Source of the DNA: Phycisphaerales bacterium
GTDB lineage: Bacteria; Planctomycetota; Phycisphaerae; Phycisphaerales; UBA1924
Direction: 5' to 3'
DNA: 38,980 nt
Assembly: GCA_028284805.1 (NCBI GenBank)
Contig: JANQQZ010000011.1
Location: forward strand, 1 to 38,980
In this document: piece after piece, positions 1 through 8,934 of the stretch
Layout of the letters: each line of letters begins with the position of its first letter
Position numbering within the stretch: the stretch's first letter is position 1
Program-made: the position numbers and the translations under genes
Notes under the pieces: model-generated
What the model was told of the DNA's origin: nothing
The model's database searches: none
What the model saw: only the letters and a program-made list of their open reading frames with translations

Positions 1-1
1 C

Positions 2-1987
2 CCCGAGCGGGTCTCGCCCGTGCTCGAGGTTGCGGCGATCGCCGATCTGGTGAGCAAGAGCCGGTGCCGGGGCGAGCCCAGCGCGAGCGCGAAACAGAAC
101 GACCCGCGTTTTTGGGATCGGGGCGGGTGCGCGATCCTGTTCGAGAACGTCGAGGGCAGCGATGTGCCGCTGCTGATCAACGCGTTCGGCAGTTACCGGC
201 GGATGGAGATGGCGCTCGGCGCCACGCAGGGCTTCGACGGCATCGGCGCGACGATCGGCGAGCTGGTCAAGCCTGAGCCGCCCCGCTCGCTGGGGGACGC
301 GATCGCGAAGGCGAAGCAGTTTGCGCCGCTGCTGAAAATCGCCCCGAAGCGTCTGAAGAAGCGTGGGGCATGCCAGGAGATCGTGCGTGAAGGCAGCGAC
401 ATCGATCTGACCAGGCTGCCGATCATCCGCTGCTGGCCTCACGATGGCGACTTCGCGGCGGTGGGCTATCCGAGCGATGTGAACGACGGCGTCCCGGGCA
501 TCGAGCGGGGCGACGCGTGGGACGAGGCGTTCCGGGGTCGGTACATCACGCTCGCGGGGATCCACACGATCCACGCGGATGATGCGGGCGAGAGCAAGCC
601 ATCGTCGCACAACATCGGGATGTACCGCGTGCAGCTGCTCGGCAAGGACCGAGTTGCGATGCACTGGCACATGCACCACGACGGGGCGAGTCACTGGCGG
701 AGCTGGAAGAAACGGGGCGAGCCGATGCCCGTCGCGATCGTGCTGGGCGGGCCGAGTGTGTTGCCTTATGCCGCGACGGCGCCGCTGCCCCCGGGCATCA
801 GCGAGCTGCTGATGGCCGGTTTCTTGAACGGCGGGGGCATCAGGCTGTGCAGGGCCCAGAGCGTCCCCTTGTGGGTGCCCGCGGACGCGGAGATCGTGAT
901 CGAGGGCTACGTCAATCCGGACGCGGGCGTGATCGGGTACGACCCTCGCACCGACGGCGAGCTGGGCGAGGGCGCGGTCTTCGAGGGACCTTTTGGCGAC
1001 CATACCGGGTTCTACTCCATGCCGGACCGGTATCCGATCGTCGAGGTTTCGGCGGTGACGATGCGCGAGAAGCCGATCTACCCGACGACGATTGTGGGGC
1101 TGCCGCCGCAGGAGGACTACTTCCTGGGTAAGGCGACCGAGCGTGTGTTCTTCCCACTGCTCAAGACGCTGATCCACGACATCGAGGACTACGACCTGCC
1201 CATGTTCGGGGCGTTCCACAACTGCGCGTTCGTGAAGATCAGGAAGGCGTATCCGCTGCAGGCGCGCCGGGTCATGCACGCGATCTGGGGAGCGGGGCAG
1301 ATGGCGTGGACCAAGACGATCTTCGTCGTGGACGAGGACACCGACGTGCACGACACGCTCGCGGTCTTGCGGATGGCGAGCGCGCACTGCGACCCGTCGC
1401 GGGATGTCGAGCTGGTGCGCGGGCCGCTGGACATCCTCGACCACGCGGCTCCGTGGCTCGGGGGCGGGGGCAAGCTGGGCTTCGACTGCACGCGCAAGTG
1501 GGCAGGCGAGGAGCCCGACGCGTCGAGCGAGCCGACGCGCGAGCGGGCGTTCGATGACCGCGAGGCGTGCGTGGATGTGGTGCGATCGATCGAGGGCGTG
1601 GCGTCCGCATCGATGCCCGAGGCCTCGGGCGGGTGGCTGTTCGTCGCGACCGGGGTACGCGCGGAGGGCGAATTCAGCGATCTCGCGTCACGCGTGATGG
1701 ACGCGACCTCGGACCGTGCGGCGTTCGTCGTGTTCGTGGGCGAGGCGGTCGACACGGGCGATGTGGATCAGGCGATGTTCCACTGGGTCGCGAACGCGGA
1801 CATGCTGCGGGATGCCCGGGTCGTGGGGCGATCGATGTGGTTCGATGCGAGACCCAAGCAGGCGGGCGAGCTGCGGGGCTACCCCGTGCGGGAGTGGCCC
1901 CCGATCATCGAGATGGACCCCGACGTGACGGCTCGGGCACACGACCGGTTTGGCGCGGCGTTGGGGCTCGGAGCGACTGCGGATTAG
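2..1987 (+). CDS. UbiD-family prenyl-FMN-dependent decarboxylase (5' end outside window)
   Basis: Aromatic or enoic acid decarboxylase of the UbiD family, a cytosolic enzyme that uses prenylated FMN; in bacteria these often act in ubiquinone or menaquinone synthesis. The frame is open to the window edge and reads PERVSPVLEVAAIADLVSKS, which matches the part of UbiD proteins just after the N-terminus, so the true start lies upstream and the GTG at 20 is probably internal. Visible signatures are HNIGMYRVQ, HWHMHHDGASHW and the hallmark EGPFGDHTG near residue 328. With about 660 residues it is longer than E. coli UbiD (about 497), the extra length being at the C-terminus; long forms occur among menaquinone-type decarboxylases, but the substrate cannot be fixed from sequence. 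Its stop overlaps the convergent carboxypeptidase stop by 4 bp. Confidence 0.88.
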   Translation, partial: PERVSPVLEVAAIADLVSKSRCRGEPSASAKQNDPRFWDRGGCAILFENVEGSDVPLLINAFGSYRRMEMALGATQGFDGIGATIGELVKPEPPRSLGDAIAKAKQFAPLLKIAPKRLKKRGACQEIVREGSDIDLTRLPIIRCWPHDGDFAAVGYPSDVNDGVPGIERGDAWDEAFRGRYITLAGIHTIHADDAGESKPSSHNIGMYRVQLLGKDRVAMHWHMHHDGASHWRSWKKRGEPMPVAIVLGGPSVLPYAATAPLPPGISELLMAGFLNGGGIRLCRAQSVPLWVPADAEIVIEGYVNPDAGVIGYDPRTDGELGEGAVFEGPFGDHTGFYSMPDRYPIVEVSAVTMREKPIYPTTIVGLPPQEDYFLGKATERVFFPLLKTLIHDIEDYDLPMFGAFHNCAFVKIRKAYPLQARRVMHAIWGAGQMAWTKTIFVVDEDTDVHDTLAVLRMASAHCDPSRDVELVRGPLDILDHAAPWLGGGGKLGFDCTRKWAGEEPDASSEPTRERAFDDREACVDVVRSIEGVASASMPEASGGWLFVATGVRAEGEFSDLASRVMDATSDRAAFVVFVGEAVDTGDVDQAMFHWVANADMLRDARVVGRSMWFDARPKQAGELRGYPVREWPPIIEMDPDVTARAHDRFGAALGLGATAD

Positions 1988-3477
1988 CCGCCGATGGCCT
2001 GTGGTTCGTCAACAGGCAGGGTGAGCTCGGAGATGTTGTCGTCCAGTGCCTCGATGATGGCGGCCTGGAGCCTGTACGCGGCGCGGACGGACTGGCCCGT
2101 GGTGAGTCCATTGCAGAGGATGCTGAAGGCGGCGGTCTGTCCGGTGTGCTCGTTGGTCACGTAGCCCGAGAGGCAGCGGACGTGGTTGATGGTGCCCGTC
2201 TTTGCGTACACGCTGTGGTCGATCGTGCCGAAGTTGAACCGTCTGGCGAGCTTGCCGCGTGCGGTCGGAAGGGTCTCGCGGAACATGTCGCGGACCTCGG
2301 GCTCGGTGTGCATCGTGGCGAGCCAGGCGGAGAGGGTCGAGGCGGTGATCCTGTTCTCTCGGCTCAGTCCGGAGCCATCACGGATGATGGTGCCTGTGAT
2401 GTCCGAGGCGCCGAGGGTCTCGACCATGAGCATCCGCAGGACCGCGACGCCGTTCTGCCAGGTGCCGCTCTCGCCCGTCACAGCGCGGCCAAGCGACTTG
2501 AGCAGGGCCTCGGCGTGGAGGTTCATGGAGTCGTGGTTGCAGCGTTCGAGGATGTCGTCGAGGGGCGTTGCCCAGACGGCAATGGGTTCGGACGCATGCT
2601 CGATGATCTCGTCGGGCTCCGCGAGGCGCAAGGGGGTACCGCTCGACGTGTTGAAGGTCACCCCGGCGGCTTCGAGGCGTTCGGCGACCAGGCGTCCGGC
2701 GAAGAGCGCGGGCTGGTGGAGCGACACTTCGATCGGGGCTTGGGCGCGGGTGCGGATCGAGCCGCGGATGACATACGCATCGTCGGTCTCGGTACGCTGG
2801 ATCCAGACAGCGTTGCGCCCGGCGTCGATGATCTCCGCGCGGTCGGTGATGTCGACCCAGCCCGCGGCGGGCTCGAGCCCGGCGGTTACGCCGCCCCCGG
2901 ACGGGGACGGATAGAAGGCGAGCACGTTGGCGTGCACGTTGATGCCCTGCACCGGGGCGCAGTACCAGCGTTCGAGCTGGTCGCGCGGCCAGTCGGGGTG
3001 GATGAGCTCTCGATCGAAGACGCGATCATCGATGATGAGTTCAGTCGCGGACTCGATGCGCTCGGCAGCGGTGGCGGCGAAGAGATCGAGCACGTCGTCC
3101 GAGGCGAGAGCCGGTTCGAGGGTCTCGAGCACCTCGGGATCCGCGAACGCGGGGTCTCCCGTGCCCACGAGCACCAAGGCGCCGTCGGTCGTGGGCACCA
3201 GTTCGGTCGTGTAGGCGTACGCGGGGCCCAGGATGATGACCGCGGCGGCGGATGTGAGCAGCTTCTGATTGGACGCGGGGGCGAGCGGCTGGTCGGCGTT
3301 GTGCTCGAAGATGAGCTCGCCCGTGTTGGCGTCCCGGATGGCGATGCCGGCGATGGCGTCCCGGCCTAGGTCTGAGGCTGTTACCGCTCGGCGGAGCTCG
3401 GCCATGAGTTGTGCGTCGCTCTGGACGGTTCCGAGGAGAACGATTGCCAGGGCGAGACCGACACGCGCATAGAACAT
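1984..3477 (-). CDS. dacB: D-alanyl-D-alanine carboxypeptidase/endopeptidase, PBP4 type (peptidase S13)
   Basis: Periplasmic penicillin-binding protein that trims or cleaves peptidoglycan peptides; 497 aa, the usual size for the S13 family. All three active-site motifs are present: SxxK as SNQK (S69, K72), SxN as SREN (S372) and KTG (K426). The start is chosen at MFYARVGLALAIVLL because it gives a Sec signal peptide (cleavage likely after Ala22 in SDAQ) and has a strong GGAGG ribosome site 7 nt upstream; the longer open frame before it looks like non-coding sequence. It is convergent with the UbiD-family gene and lies 47 bp downstream of the next minus-strand gene, with which it may be co-transcribed. 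The presence of a PBP4 homologue fits the current view that planctomycetes make peptidoglycan. Confidence 0.92.
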   Translation of the reverse strand: MFYARVGLALAIVLLGTVQSDAQLMAELRRAVTASDLGRDAIAGIAIRDANTGELIFEHNADQPLAPASNQKLLTSAAAVIILGPAYAYTTELVPTTDGALVLVGTGDPAFADPEVLETLEPALASDDVLDLFAATAAERIESATELIIDDRVFDRELIHPDWPRDQLERWYCAPVQGINVHANVLAFYPSPSGGGVTAGLEPAAGWVDITDRAEIIDAGRNAVWIQRTETDDAYVIRGSIRTRAQAPIEVSLHQPALFAGRLVAERLEAAGVTFNTSSGTPLRLAEPDEIIEHASEPIAVWATPLDDILERCNHDSMNLHAEALLKSLGRAVTGESGTWQNGVAVLRMLMVETLGASDITGTIIRDGSGLSRENRITASTLSAWLATMHTEPEVRDMFRETLPTARGKLARRFNFGTIDHSVYAKTGTINHVRCLSGYVTNEHTGQTAAFSILCNGLTTGQSVRAAYRLQAAIIEALDDNISELTLPVDEPQAIGG

Positions 3478-3524
3478 CAGGACCTCCGTGCCCTTTGGGT
3501 TGCTCGCGGATGATAGTCGCCGGG

Positions 3525-3968
3525 CTAGGCGGGCTGCGCCTCGGTGATCATGGCGAGGAAGCGGTCGAGCTCCTGGACCTGCGAGGGTGTCTCGACCGGG
3601 GACTCGATCCAGCAGACCTGCCCGACACGCGGCGCGTGCAGGACGCTCTCGCGGATGAATCGGGGCATGCGCTTCAGATCCGAGGGCGGGAGCGGGTTCG
3701 CCGGCGCCGGGAAGGTGAGGATCGGGCAGCGCTCGCTCGGGATGACGTATGCCCAGGGTTCCTCGTCGCCCGCGCGGCGGTAGACAAGCGTCCATCTCCA
3801 TGCGATCCCGCGCCATTCGATGGCGGGCGGGGCGCCGGTTCGCGACTCGATCAGTTCCAGGAGGCACCCGAAGACCTCGGGTTCGTCGGGGTAGAGGCGG
3901 TGCAGGTCGTCAGTGGTCGGCGACGCGAAGCGGTCATGCCACGGGTTCTTGGTCGTCTGGTTGGGCAT
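3525..3968 (-). CDS. Conserved-looking hypothetical protein
   Basis: I do not recognise this 147-aa protein. It has no signal peptide or membrane segment. It is rich in Trp and Pro and contains the stretches WRGIAWRWTLVYRR, PWAYVIPSERCPILTF and LKRMPRFIRESVLHAP, a pattern of alternating strands followed by a helix. Loose resemblance to small DUF3788-like cytosolic proteins is possible but not established. The start at MPNQTTK is preferred over an upstream ATG because the extension overlaps the divergent response-regulator gene and reads as low-quality sequence; no strong ribosome site is visible. It lies 47 bp upstream of the carboxypeptidase gene on the same strand. Confidence 0.65.
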   Translation of the reverse strand: MPNQTTKNPWHDRFASPTTDDLHRLYPDEPEVFGCLLELIESRTGAPPAIEWRGIAWRWTLVYRRAGDEEPWAYVIPSERCPILTFPAPANPLPPSDLKRMPRFIRESVLHAPRVGQVCWIESPVETPSQVQELDRFLAMITEAQPA

Positions 3969-4054
3969 GGGATCGGGCCCCTGAACAGATAGCTCCGGTT
4001 CAGGATATGCTTGGATTCCGCTGCGGTTGCAGCTGTTGCATACAAAGGATAGGT

Positions 4055-4510
4055 ATGTCTCATACACCGGCCGGCCTCGACGCATCTCCGCGTGTGTTCG
4101 TGGTGGACGACAATCCGCAGAACCGAGAGCTGATCGGTGACTTTCTCGACGACACCGGATGCGAGGTCTTGCAGTTCGCCTCTGGGCAGGAGGCGCTCGA
4201 AGCGGCTCGCCAGGCCCCGCCCGATGTGATCGTCCTTGACATCATGATGCCGCGACTGAGCGGGTACCAGGTCTGCGAGCGGCTTCGTTCTGAGCCCGCG
4301 ACCCGGTCGGTCTCGGTGCTGATGCTGACAGCTCTGAACGAGACCGCAGACGTGGAGCGGGCCCTCGAGGCAGGGGCGGACGACTTCCTGATCAAGCCCG
4401 TGCAGCGTCAGGAGCTTGTCGCCCGTGTGGAAGCGCAGGTCGCGGTGCGGGGATGCGCCGCTCGGGTCGACCGTGCGGTGACCGGGCTCCGCCACACGTT
4501 CGGCGTCTGA
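4055..4510 (+). CDS. Single-domain response regulator (CheY-like receiver)
   Basis: Stand-alone receiver domain of 151 aa with no output domain, expected to be phosphorylated by a histidine kinase and to act through protein contacts. The acidic pocket is D18-D19, the phosphoacceptor is D62 in VIVLDIMMP, the switch Thr is T92 (LMLTAL), and the conserved Lys is K114 (FLIKP). The core ends near residue 127, leaving about 25 residues of basic tail. The start at MSHTPAGLDASPR follows AAAGGAT. No kinase gene lies nearby, so its partner is unknown. The gene is divergent from the small hypothetical gene (86 bp between starts) and convergent with the secreted nuclease gene 13 bp downstream. Confidence 0.9.
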   Translation: MSHTPAGLDASPRVFVVDDNPQNRELIGDFLDDTGCEVLQFASGQEALEAARQAPPDVIVLDIMMPRLSGYQVCERLRSEPATRSVSVLMLTALNETADVERALEAGADDFLIKPVQRQELVARVEAQVAVRGCAARVDRAVTGLRHTFGV

Positions 4511-4523
4511 GGGCGTCTTTGGA

Positions 4524-6173
4524 TCAGGGGCAGTTGGAGTTGAACGCCAGGATCCAGGCGTTGAAATCGGCTGGCGTGATCGCGCCGTCGTTGTTCACGT
4601 CGGCGAGCGGCAGGCCCGCGTTGAAGTTGAGGATCCAGGCGTTGAAGTCGGCGGGTGTCGCGACGCCGTCGCCGTTCTGATCTGCGCCGCCCACCGTCGT
4701 GAACGAGGCGACCGCGGGCGTTGAGGTTGTCGTGCCGTTGGCGTTTACGGCCTCGACGGACCAGTAGTAGGTGGTGCAGCGGTCAAGGCCCGGGATAAAG
4801 GCCGAGGTATTGAGCAGCGGGGACTGCTGAACGACGATGTTGGTCAGTGCCGGATCGGTCGCGAGCGTGTACGTGTAGGAATCCGTGTCGGAGGCGGCCT
4901 GCCAGCTGGCAACGACGAGACCGTTGTCGACGCCCGTCGCCACGTCCGCGGGGGTCAGCAGGTCGAAGTCACCCGGGAGCGTCGCCTGTCCGAGGGGCAG
5001 GATAAAGTCGACGACGACCGGGTAGTGATCCGATGCGAGCAGATTCGCGAAGTTCCCCGAATCGTTGGGGGGGAAGCCGATGCCGACGAGTTCGGGAGGC
5101 AGCGACGGGATTGGCACGTTCTGGCTGCGGAAGACGAACTCGCGTCGTGCGGTAGCGATCTCGTCCTGCCAGACGAGGTAGTCGAGCTTTGAGCTGTTGA
5201 TGGTGAAGCGGACCCCTGAGAAGAACTCGGTGGCGTCGTCGAAGACGGCATCGGTTCCGTCGGGGTTGGTGCCGTCGGTGCTGCCTCCGGAGGTGATGCC
5301 CTCGGCGAGCCACTCGGCGGGCCCCTTGCGTGAGTTGGAGTCTTCGTCCTCGTTCAGATCGCCGCCCATGATGACAGGGGTGTTGGGATCAAGCACGGCA
5401 GTAGACGACGGGAACTCCGAGACGGCGTTCTCGGGGTCGGGTGTCCCGGTGCCGTTGCCGTTGTACAGGTAGCGGGTGTAGTACCACGTGTTCTGTGCTG
5501 CGGTGAGCCTCTGTGCTCGATCGTTGGAGGAGCCGCCGGACTTCATGTGAACGTTGCCCACAACGATGTCTCCGACGTACTGATCGTTGGGCAGGTTGAT
5601 CTCGGCAAACTGGAACCCGCGGATACCGCCGTTGCCGCCCGGGACGCCCGTGGCGCTGGAGAGCACGCTGAAATCGCTGGTGGTGGCCTGGCCGTTGCCG
5701 TTCAGATCGGTGAACGGCCAGCGGCTGAGGATGACGTTGCGGTTGAAGCCATCGGAGCTGTCGCTGACAAAGATGTTGTCGAGCGAGTACCCGGGGCGGT
5801 GGAGTTGGACGTACTCGCCGACGGTGCCGCCGTTGAACGGGTCGGTGCCGCCGTCGAAGAACAGGTTCATGACGGTCGTGAGGTTGGCGACGGAGTCGAC
5901 GCCGCTGCCGGTGCCGTTGCCGCTGTTGTCGCCGCACTCCTGGAGAATGAGCACGTCTGGCTGGAGAGCGGCCACGACTCGGGCGAGCGCGGCCCAGTTG
6001 CCGTTGGGGTCGTTCTTGTTCTCGGTTCGGCAGAGGCTGTCGCGGACGTTCCAGGTCATGACCCGGACGTCGGTCGGCTCGGTCTTGCCCCACTGGGCGT
6101 TCTGCGGGTCCCACTGGGCCTGGCCTGTGGTCGCGGCGAGGCAGAGCACGGAAGCGGCGAGGGTGTGTCGCAT
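4524..6173 (-). CDS. Secreted endonuclease/exonuclease/phosphatase-fold protein with FN3-like and dockerin-like repeats
   Basis: Exported 549-aa protein built as signal peptide (about 1-19, ending GQAQ), an EEP-fold catalytic domain (about 34-395), a fibronectin III-like domain (about 400-495, ending CTTYYWSVEAVN...ASFTTV) and two dockerin-like repeats (about 497-547). EEP motifs are MTWNVRD (N42), LILQECGD (E79), GGDLNED near 268 and ASDHYPVV near 380, as in metal-dependent secreted nucleases and phosphodiesterases. The two terminal repeats each carry a D-x-N-x-D-G calcium loop followed by TPADFNAWIL, and the protein ends SNCP. GGAG lies 8 nt before the start. The substrate is not determined; extracellular DNA is plausible. 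A hairpin terminator of the upstream dockerin gene separates the two minus-strand genes, so they are probably transcribed independently. Confidence 0.87.
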   Translation of the reverse strand: MRHTLAASVLCLAATTGQAQWDPQNAQWGKTEPTDVRVMTWNVRDSLCRTENKNDPNGNWAALARVVAALQPDVLILQECGDNSGNGTGSGVDSVANLTTVMNLFFDGGTDPFNGGTVGEYVQLHRPGYSLDNIFVSDSSDGFNRNVILSRWPFTDLNGNGQATTSDFSVLSSATGVPGGNGGIRGFQFAEINLPNDQYVGDIVVGNVHMKSGGSSNDRAQRLTAAQNTWYYTRYLYNGNGTGTPDPENAVSEFPSSTAVLDPNTPVIMGGDLNEDEDSNSRKGPAEWLAEGITSGGSTDGTNPDGTDAVFDDATEFFSGVRFTINSSKLDYLVWQDEIATARREFVFRSQNVPIPSLPPELVGIGFPPNDSGNFANLLASDHYPVVVDFILPLGQATLPGDFDLLTPADVATGVDNGLVVASWQAASDTDSYTYTLATDPALTNIVVQQSPLLNTSAFIPGLDRCTTYYWSVEAVNANGTTTSTPAVASFTTVGGADQNGDGVATPADFNAWILNFNAGLPLADVNNDGAITPADFNAWILAFNSNCP

Positions 6174-6256
6174 GTTTGTCGTCTCCAGCGGTCCGAGCGC
6201 CGGGGCCCTTCGCGTGATACGAGGGCTTGGTTCCCGGTTGATCGGCGGTGCGGACA

Positions 6257-6289
6257 GAAAGCACGCCCGCCCCGTTGGGGGCGGGCGTG
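6257..6289 (-). terminator. Rho-independent-type terminator of the secreted dockerin-type gene
   Basis: A perfect 12-bp stem (6262-6273 with 6278-6289) with a GTTG loop lies 38 nt downstream of the minus-strand stop at 6327. On the minus strand it is followed by CTTTCTG, a short T run. The position and orientation fit termination of the gene at 6327-8615, before the next minus-strand gene starting at 6173. Confidence 0.75.
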
Positions 6290-6326
6290 TGAGGTCTTGC
6301 GAGGCTGCGGGTGCAGCCGGCTCGGC

Positions 6327-8615
6327 TTACTGCACGCAGAGCGGGCCGTTGACGCCGAGGTTGAAGTTGAGGATCCAGCCGTTGAAGTCGGCGGGGGTGA
6401 CGAGGTTGTCGCCGTTCTGATCCGCGCGGTAGTTCATGGTGTTGAAGGCCAGGATCCAGGCGTTGAAGTCGGCCGGGGTCACGAAGCCATCGGCGTTGGT
6501 GTCGGCGCAGAGCCTGGTGAGCTGGCACTCATCGGGGATGCCGTCGGCGTTGATGTCCGCGGAGGTGCCGCTGGAGATGTCGATGGCGTCGTCGACCCCG
6601 TTGCCGTTGCAGTCGGTGATGGGGTTCCCGTCACCGAGCGGGGAGACGTAGAAGAGGGTCGAGTAGTCCTCGTCGCCGGTCCCGACGCCGAAGTCGAAGC
6701 TGCCGTCCCCGTTGACGTCGTAGGTGATGTTGACGGCTGCGACGAGGGCGCCGAGGTTATCGGCGTCATCGGTGGAGGAGGGGCTGGAGCCCGGGTAGCC
6801 GTCGTAGGTGGCGCTCTGCCCGAAGAAGGCGCTGGAGTCGGTGGAGTCGGCGTCGGCGACACGGATGAGGCCGATGTTGTAGTTCAGGCCCGTGCCCTGG
6901 GACGCGATGACGTCACCGGTCTGGAGGATGAGGTCGAGCTCGTAGCCGAAGGTGCTGGCGTCGTAGACCGCACGGAAGAGGCCCGTGTCGATGTCGTCGT
7001 CGCCGGTGCCGACCTGGCCATCGGGACCGAAGTCAACGAAGGGGCTGGTGAAGTAGAGGTTGCCCGCCGCGTCGATGGCGGGGGCGGAGATGGAGGGTCC
7101 GGTGAGGCCCGGGAAGGCGTTGAGGGGGACGAGGAAGCCGATCTCGGTGCCCGAGGCATCGCGGACGGGCTTGCCGAAGCCGGTGTCGAAGTTGACCCAG
7201 GCGGCCGACGACCACTGGATGGTGGAGCTGGGGGTCTGCGCGTTGGGGTTGAAGCGGGCGACGGCGATCGCGTTGACCGGAGCGTTGGCTCCGCCGTTGC
7301 CGTAGGTCACCGGGAAGCCGCTGGCGGTGCAGTTGTTGCACGCGACGTCGAAGACGCCGGCGACGAGGACGTTGCCGGCGGCGTCGGAGCCAGCGGAAGC
7401 GGCGCCGATCGGGCCCGAGAAGGCCATCTGGCTGCGGTAGTGGCGGAACTCACCGAAGGGGATCTCGGTGCCCGGGGCCATGAAGTTGTACTCGTCGACC
7501 GGGTCGTCGATGCTCAGGGGGGCCTGGAGGTTGGCGACCTGCTGGGGGACACCCGTTGCGTTCACGCCGAAGACGCCGAGGTAGACGGTGTTGCCGGTGT
7601 CGTCGCGCTGGATCTGTGCGGCCAGGCCGACGCCGCCCAGCGCGTCATCGGGGTTGTAGGTGATGGAGCCGCGGTGGTTGCTGACGTTGGTGGCGAAGCC
7701 CGAGAAGGTCGGGGTGAAGTGGGCCATGGTGCCCGCGGAGTGATCGTTGACCGCGAGCTCGGCGCCGAAGGTCGGGCCGAAGGTGGAGGAGCCGCCGTCG
7801 ATCTCGGGGATGCCGCCGCTGACCGAGAGGGTGTCGGTGGTGAAGCCGCCGACGTTGCCGTCGAAGACACGCTCGGTGGCAGCGGCGTCGCCCGCGGAGA
7901 AGCGGTCGATGTTGTTGACGGTGCCGTTGCTGCGGAGGTCCGCGTTGATGCGGAAGATGTTCTGGTTGACGAGCTCGTCGGGGCTCGTGACATTGAAGCC
8001 GTCGGCGCGGCTGATGAGGTTGAGGCGGGTGTCGATGGAGCCCATCGCGAAGCTGGCAGTGCCCGCGGTGGCGCCGTTAGGCGCGTTGGTGGCGGCGATG
8101 ATGCGGTCGACGTAGAGGCGGTTGCGGTTGGCTGGGTCGAAGGTGACGAGGCCCGCGTAGAGGTTGTCGGAGTTGTTGGAGACGTTGGGCTCGAACTCGT
8201 TGAAGCCGACGGCGAGGCTCTGGAGGCCCGAGCCCGGGAGGTTGACGGTGCCGGGGGTGCTGTTGTTGGGGCCCACGCCCTGGCCGGCGGTGTTCCAGGT
8301 GTTGTAGGTGCCGGTTGCGAGCACGTTGGATTCGATGTGACGGCTGATGGACTGACCCGAGAGGCGGATGCTGAAGAAGCCGGTCCCGGCGGGATCCGAC
8401 GAGCGGCCGGCCTTGAGCAGCGGGGCAACGCCGAACTCTGCGCCCTTGGCGGAGGTGATCGAGGTCAGGTCAACCGTGAACTTGGTGACCTGGCGGGTGG
8501 CGTCGTACGGATCGATGGCGTCGCCAGCGTTGTTGTTGGAAACGCTGTCCTGCGCAGCGGCCGAGGTGGCGACGCCGGCGGCGGCGAGGATGCCGAGGAT
8601 CTGCATGGTCTTCAT
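6327..8615 (-). CDS. Large secreted protein with C-terminal dockerin-like repeats, function unknown
   Basis: Exported 762-aa protein. The start at MKTMQILGILAAAGVATSAAAQ gives a clear signal peptide and has TGGAGAG about 10 nt upstream; the longer open frame before it is not needed. The mature body is rich in Asn, Gly, Thr and Asp with many short strand-like segments, typical of a beta-rich extracellular protein; I recognise no catalytic motif. The region near residues 670-720 holds several Asp-rich calcium-loop-like stretches (DVNGDGSFDF, DCNGNGVDD, DINADGIPDEC). The C-terminus carries two repeats (TNADGFVTPADFNAWIL and QNGDNLVTPADFNGWIL) and ends PLCVQ. It probably resides on or outside the cell surface. 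Its relation to the neighbouring secreted nuclease is shared tail type only. Confidence 0.82.
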   Translation of the reverse strand: MKTMQILGILAAAGVATSAAAQDSVSNNNAGDAIDPYDATRQVTKFTVDLTSITSAKGAEFGVAPLLKAGRSSDPAGTGFFSIRLSGQSISRHIESNVLATGTYNTWNTAGQGVGPNNSTPGTVNLPGSGLQSLAVGFNEFEPNVSNNSDNLYAGLVTFDPANRNRLYVDRIIAATNAPNGATAGTASFAMGSIDTRLNLISRADGFNVTSPDELVNQNIFRINADLRSNGTVNNIDRFSAGDAAATERVFDGNVGGFTTDTLSVSGGIPEIDGGSSTFGPTFGAELAVNDHSAGTMAHFTPTFSGFATNVSNHRGSITYNPDDALGGVGLAAQIQRDDTGNTVYLGVFGVNATGVPQQVANLQAPLSIDDPVDEYNFMAPGTEIPFGEFRHYRSQMAFSGPIGAASAGSDAAGNVLVAGVFDVACNNCTASGFPVTYGNGGANAPVNAIAVARFNPNAQTPSSTIQWSSAAWVNFDTGFGKPVRDASGTEIGFLVPLNAFPGLTGPSISAPAIDAAGNLYFTSPFVDFGPDGQVGTGDDDIDTGLFRAVYDASTFGYELDLILQTGDVIASQGTGLNYNIGLIRVADADSTDSSAFFGQSATYDGYPGSSPSSTDDADNLGALVAAVNITYDVNGDGSFDFGVGTGDEDYSTLFYVSPLGDGNPITDCNGNGVDDAIDISSGTSADINADGIPDECQLTRLCADTNADGFVTPADFNAWILAFNTMNYRADQNGDNLVTPADFNGWILNFNLGVNGPLCVQ

Positions 8616-8934
8616 CGTGTGAACTCTCCAGGTATGACTCGTGTGAATTCGTTCTTCCGGGAGGACCGCTTCATAGCGCGACCGCCCAGGACTCCAGCTG
8701 CCGGCTCGCGTGAATGCCGGATCCCCCAAACAGATGAGCCCGTCACAGCGTGACGGGGAACGAGTTGTCGGGTCGCTGCATACAGGCCTTTGCACTTGGC
8801 CGTACGTGCAAGCTCTCCATCTCCTACTCATACATGGTAGACCAAGGTGCTTTCCAGGACACGAACCCAGCGTTTCCAACGAGCAAAGGTTTCTTCACAA
8901 ATGGGATGTGTTCGGATTCACGCGCCTTACCGGA
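8616..8934. other. Intergenic region with an inverted repeat
   Basis: This 319-bp stretch between two minus-strand genes holds no convincing gene. It contains an inverted repeat at 8739-8757 (CCCGTCAC, 3-nt loop, GTGACGGG). On the minus strand the hairpin lies about 180 nt past the psuG stop and about 120 nt before the start of the secreted dockerin gene, so it could be a terminator, an operator or a 5'-leader element. No long T run follows it. I see no clear -35/-10 pair. Confidence 0.5.

Noticed and set aside
1567..3369. 600-codon plus-strand frame spanning the end of the UbiD gene and dacB
   Set aside because: It overlaps two genes with full catalytic motifs and shows only Arg/Gly/Val-rich sequence.
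5547..8753. Very long open frame (over 1000 codons) on the plus strand opposite the two secreted dockerin genes
   Set aside because: The product is a low-complexity Val/Glu/Asp/Gly string with no domain, and the opposite strand has signal peptides, catalytic motifs and repeats. It is an antisense shadow of high-GC coding DNA.
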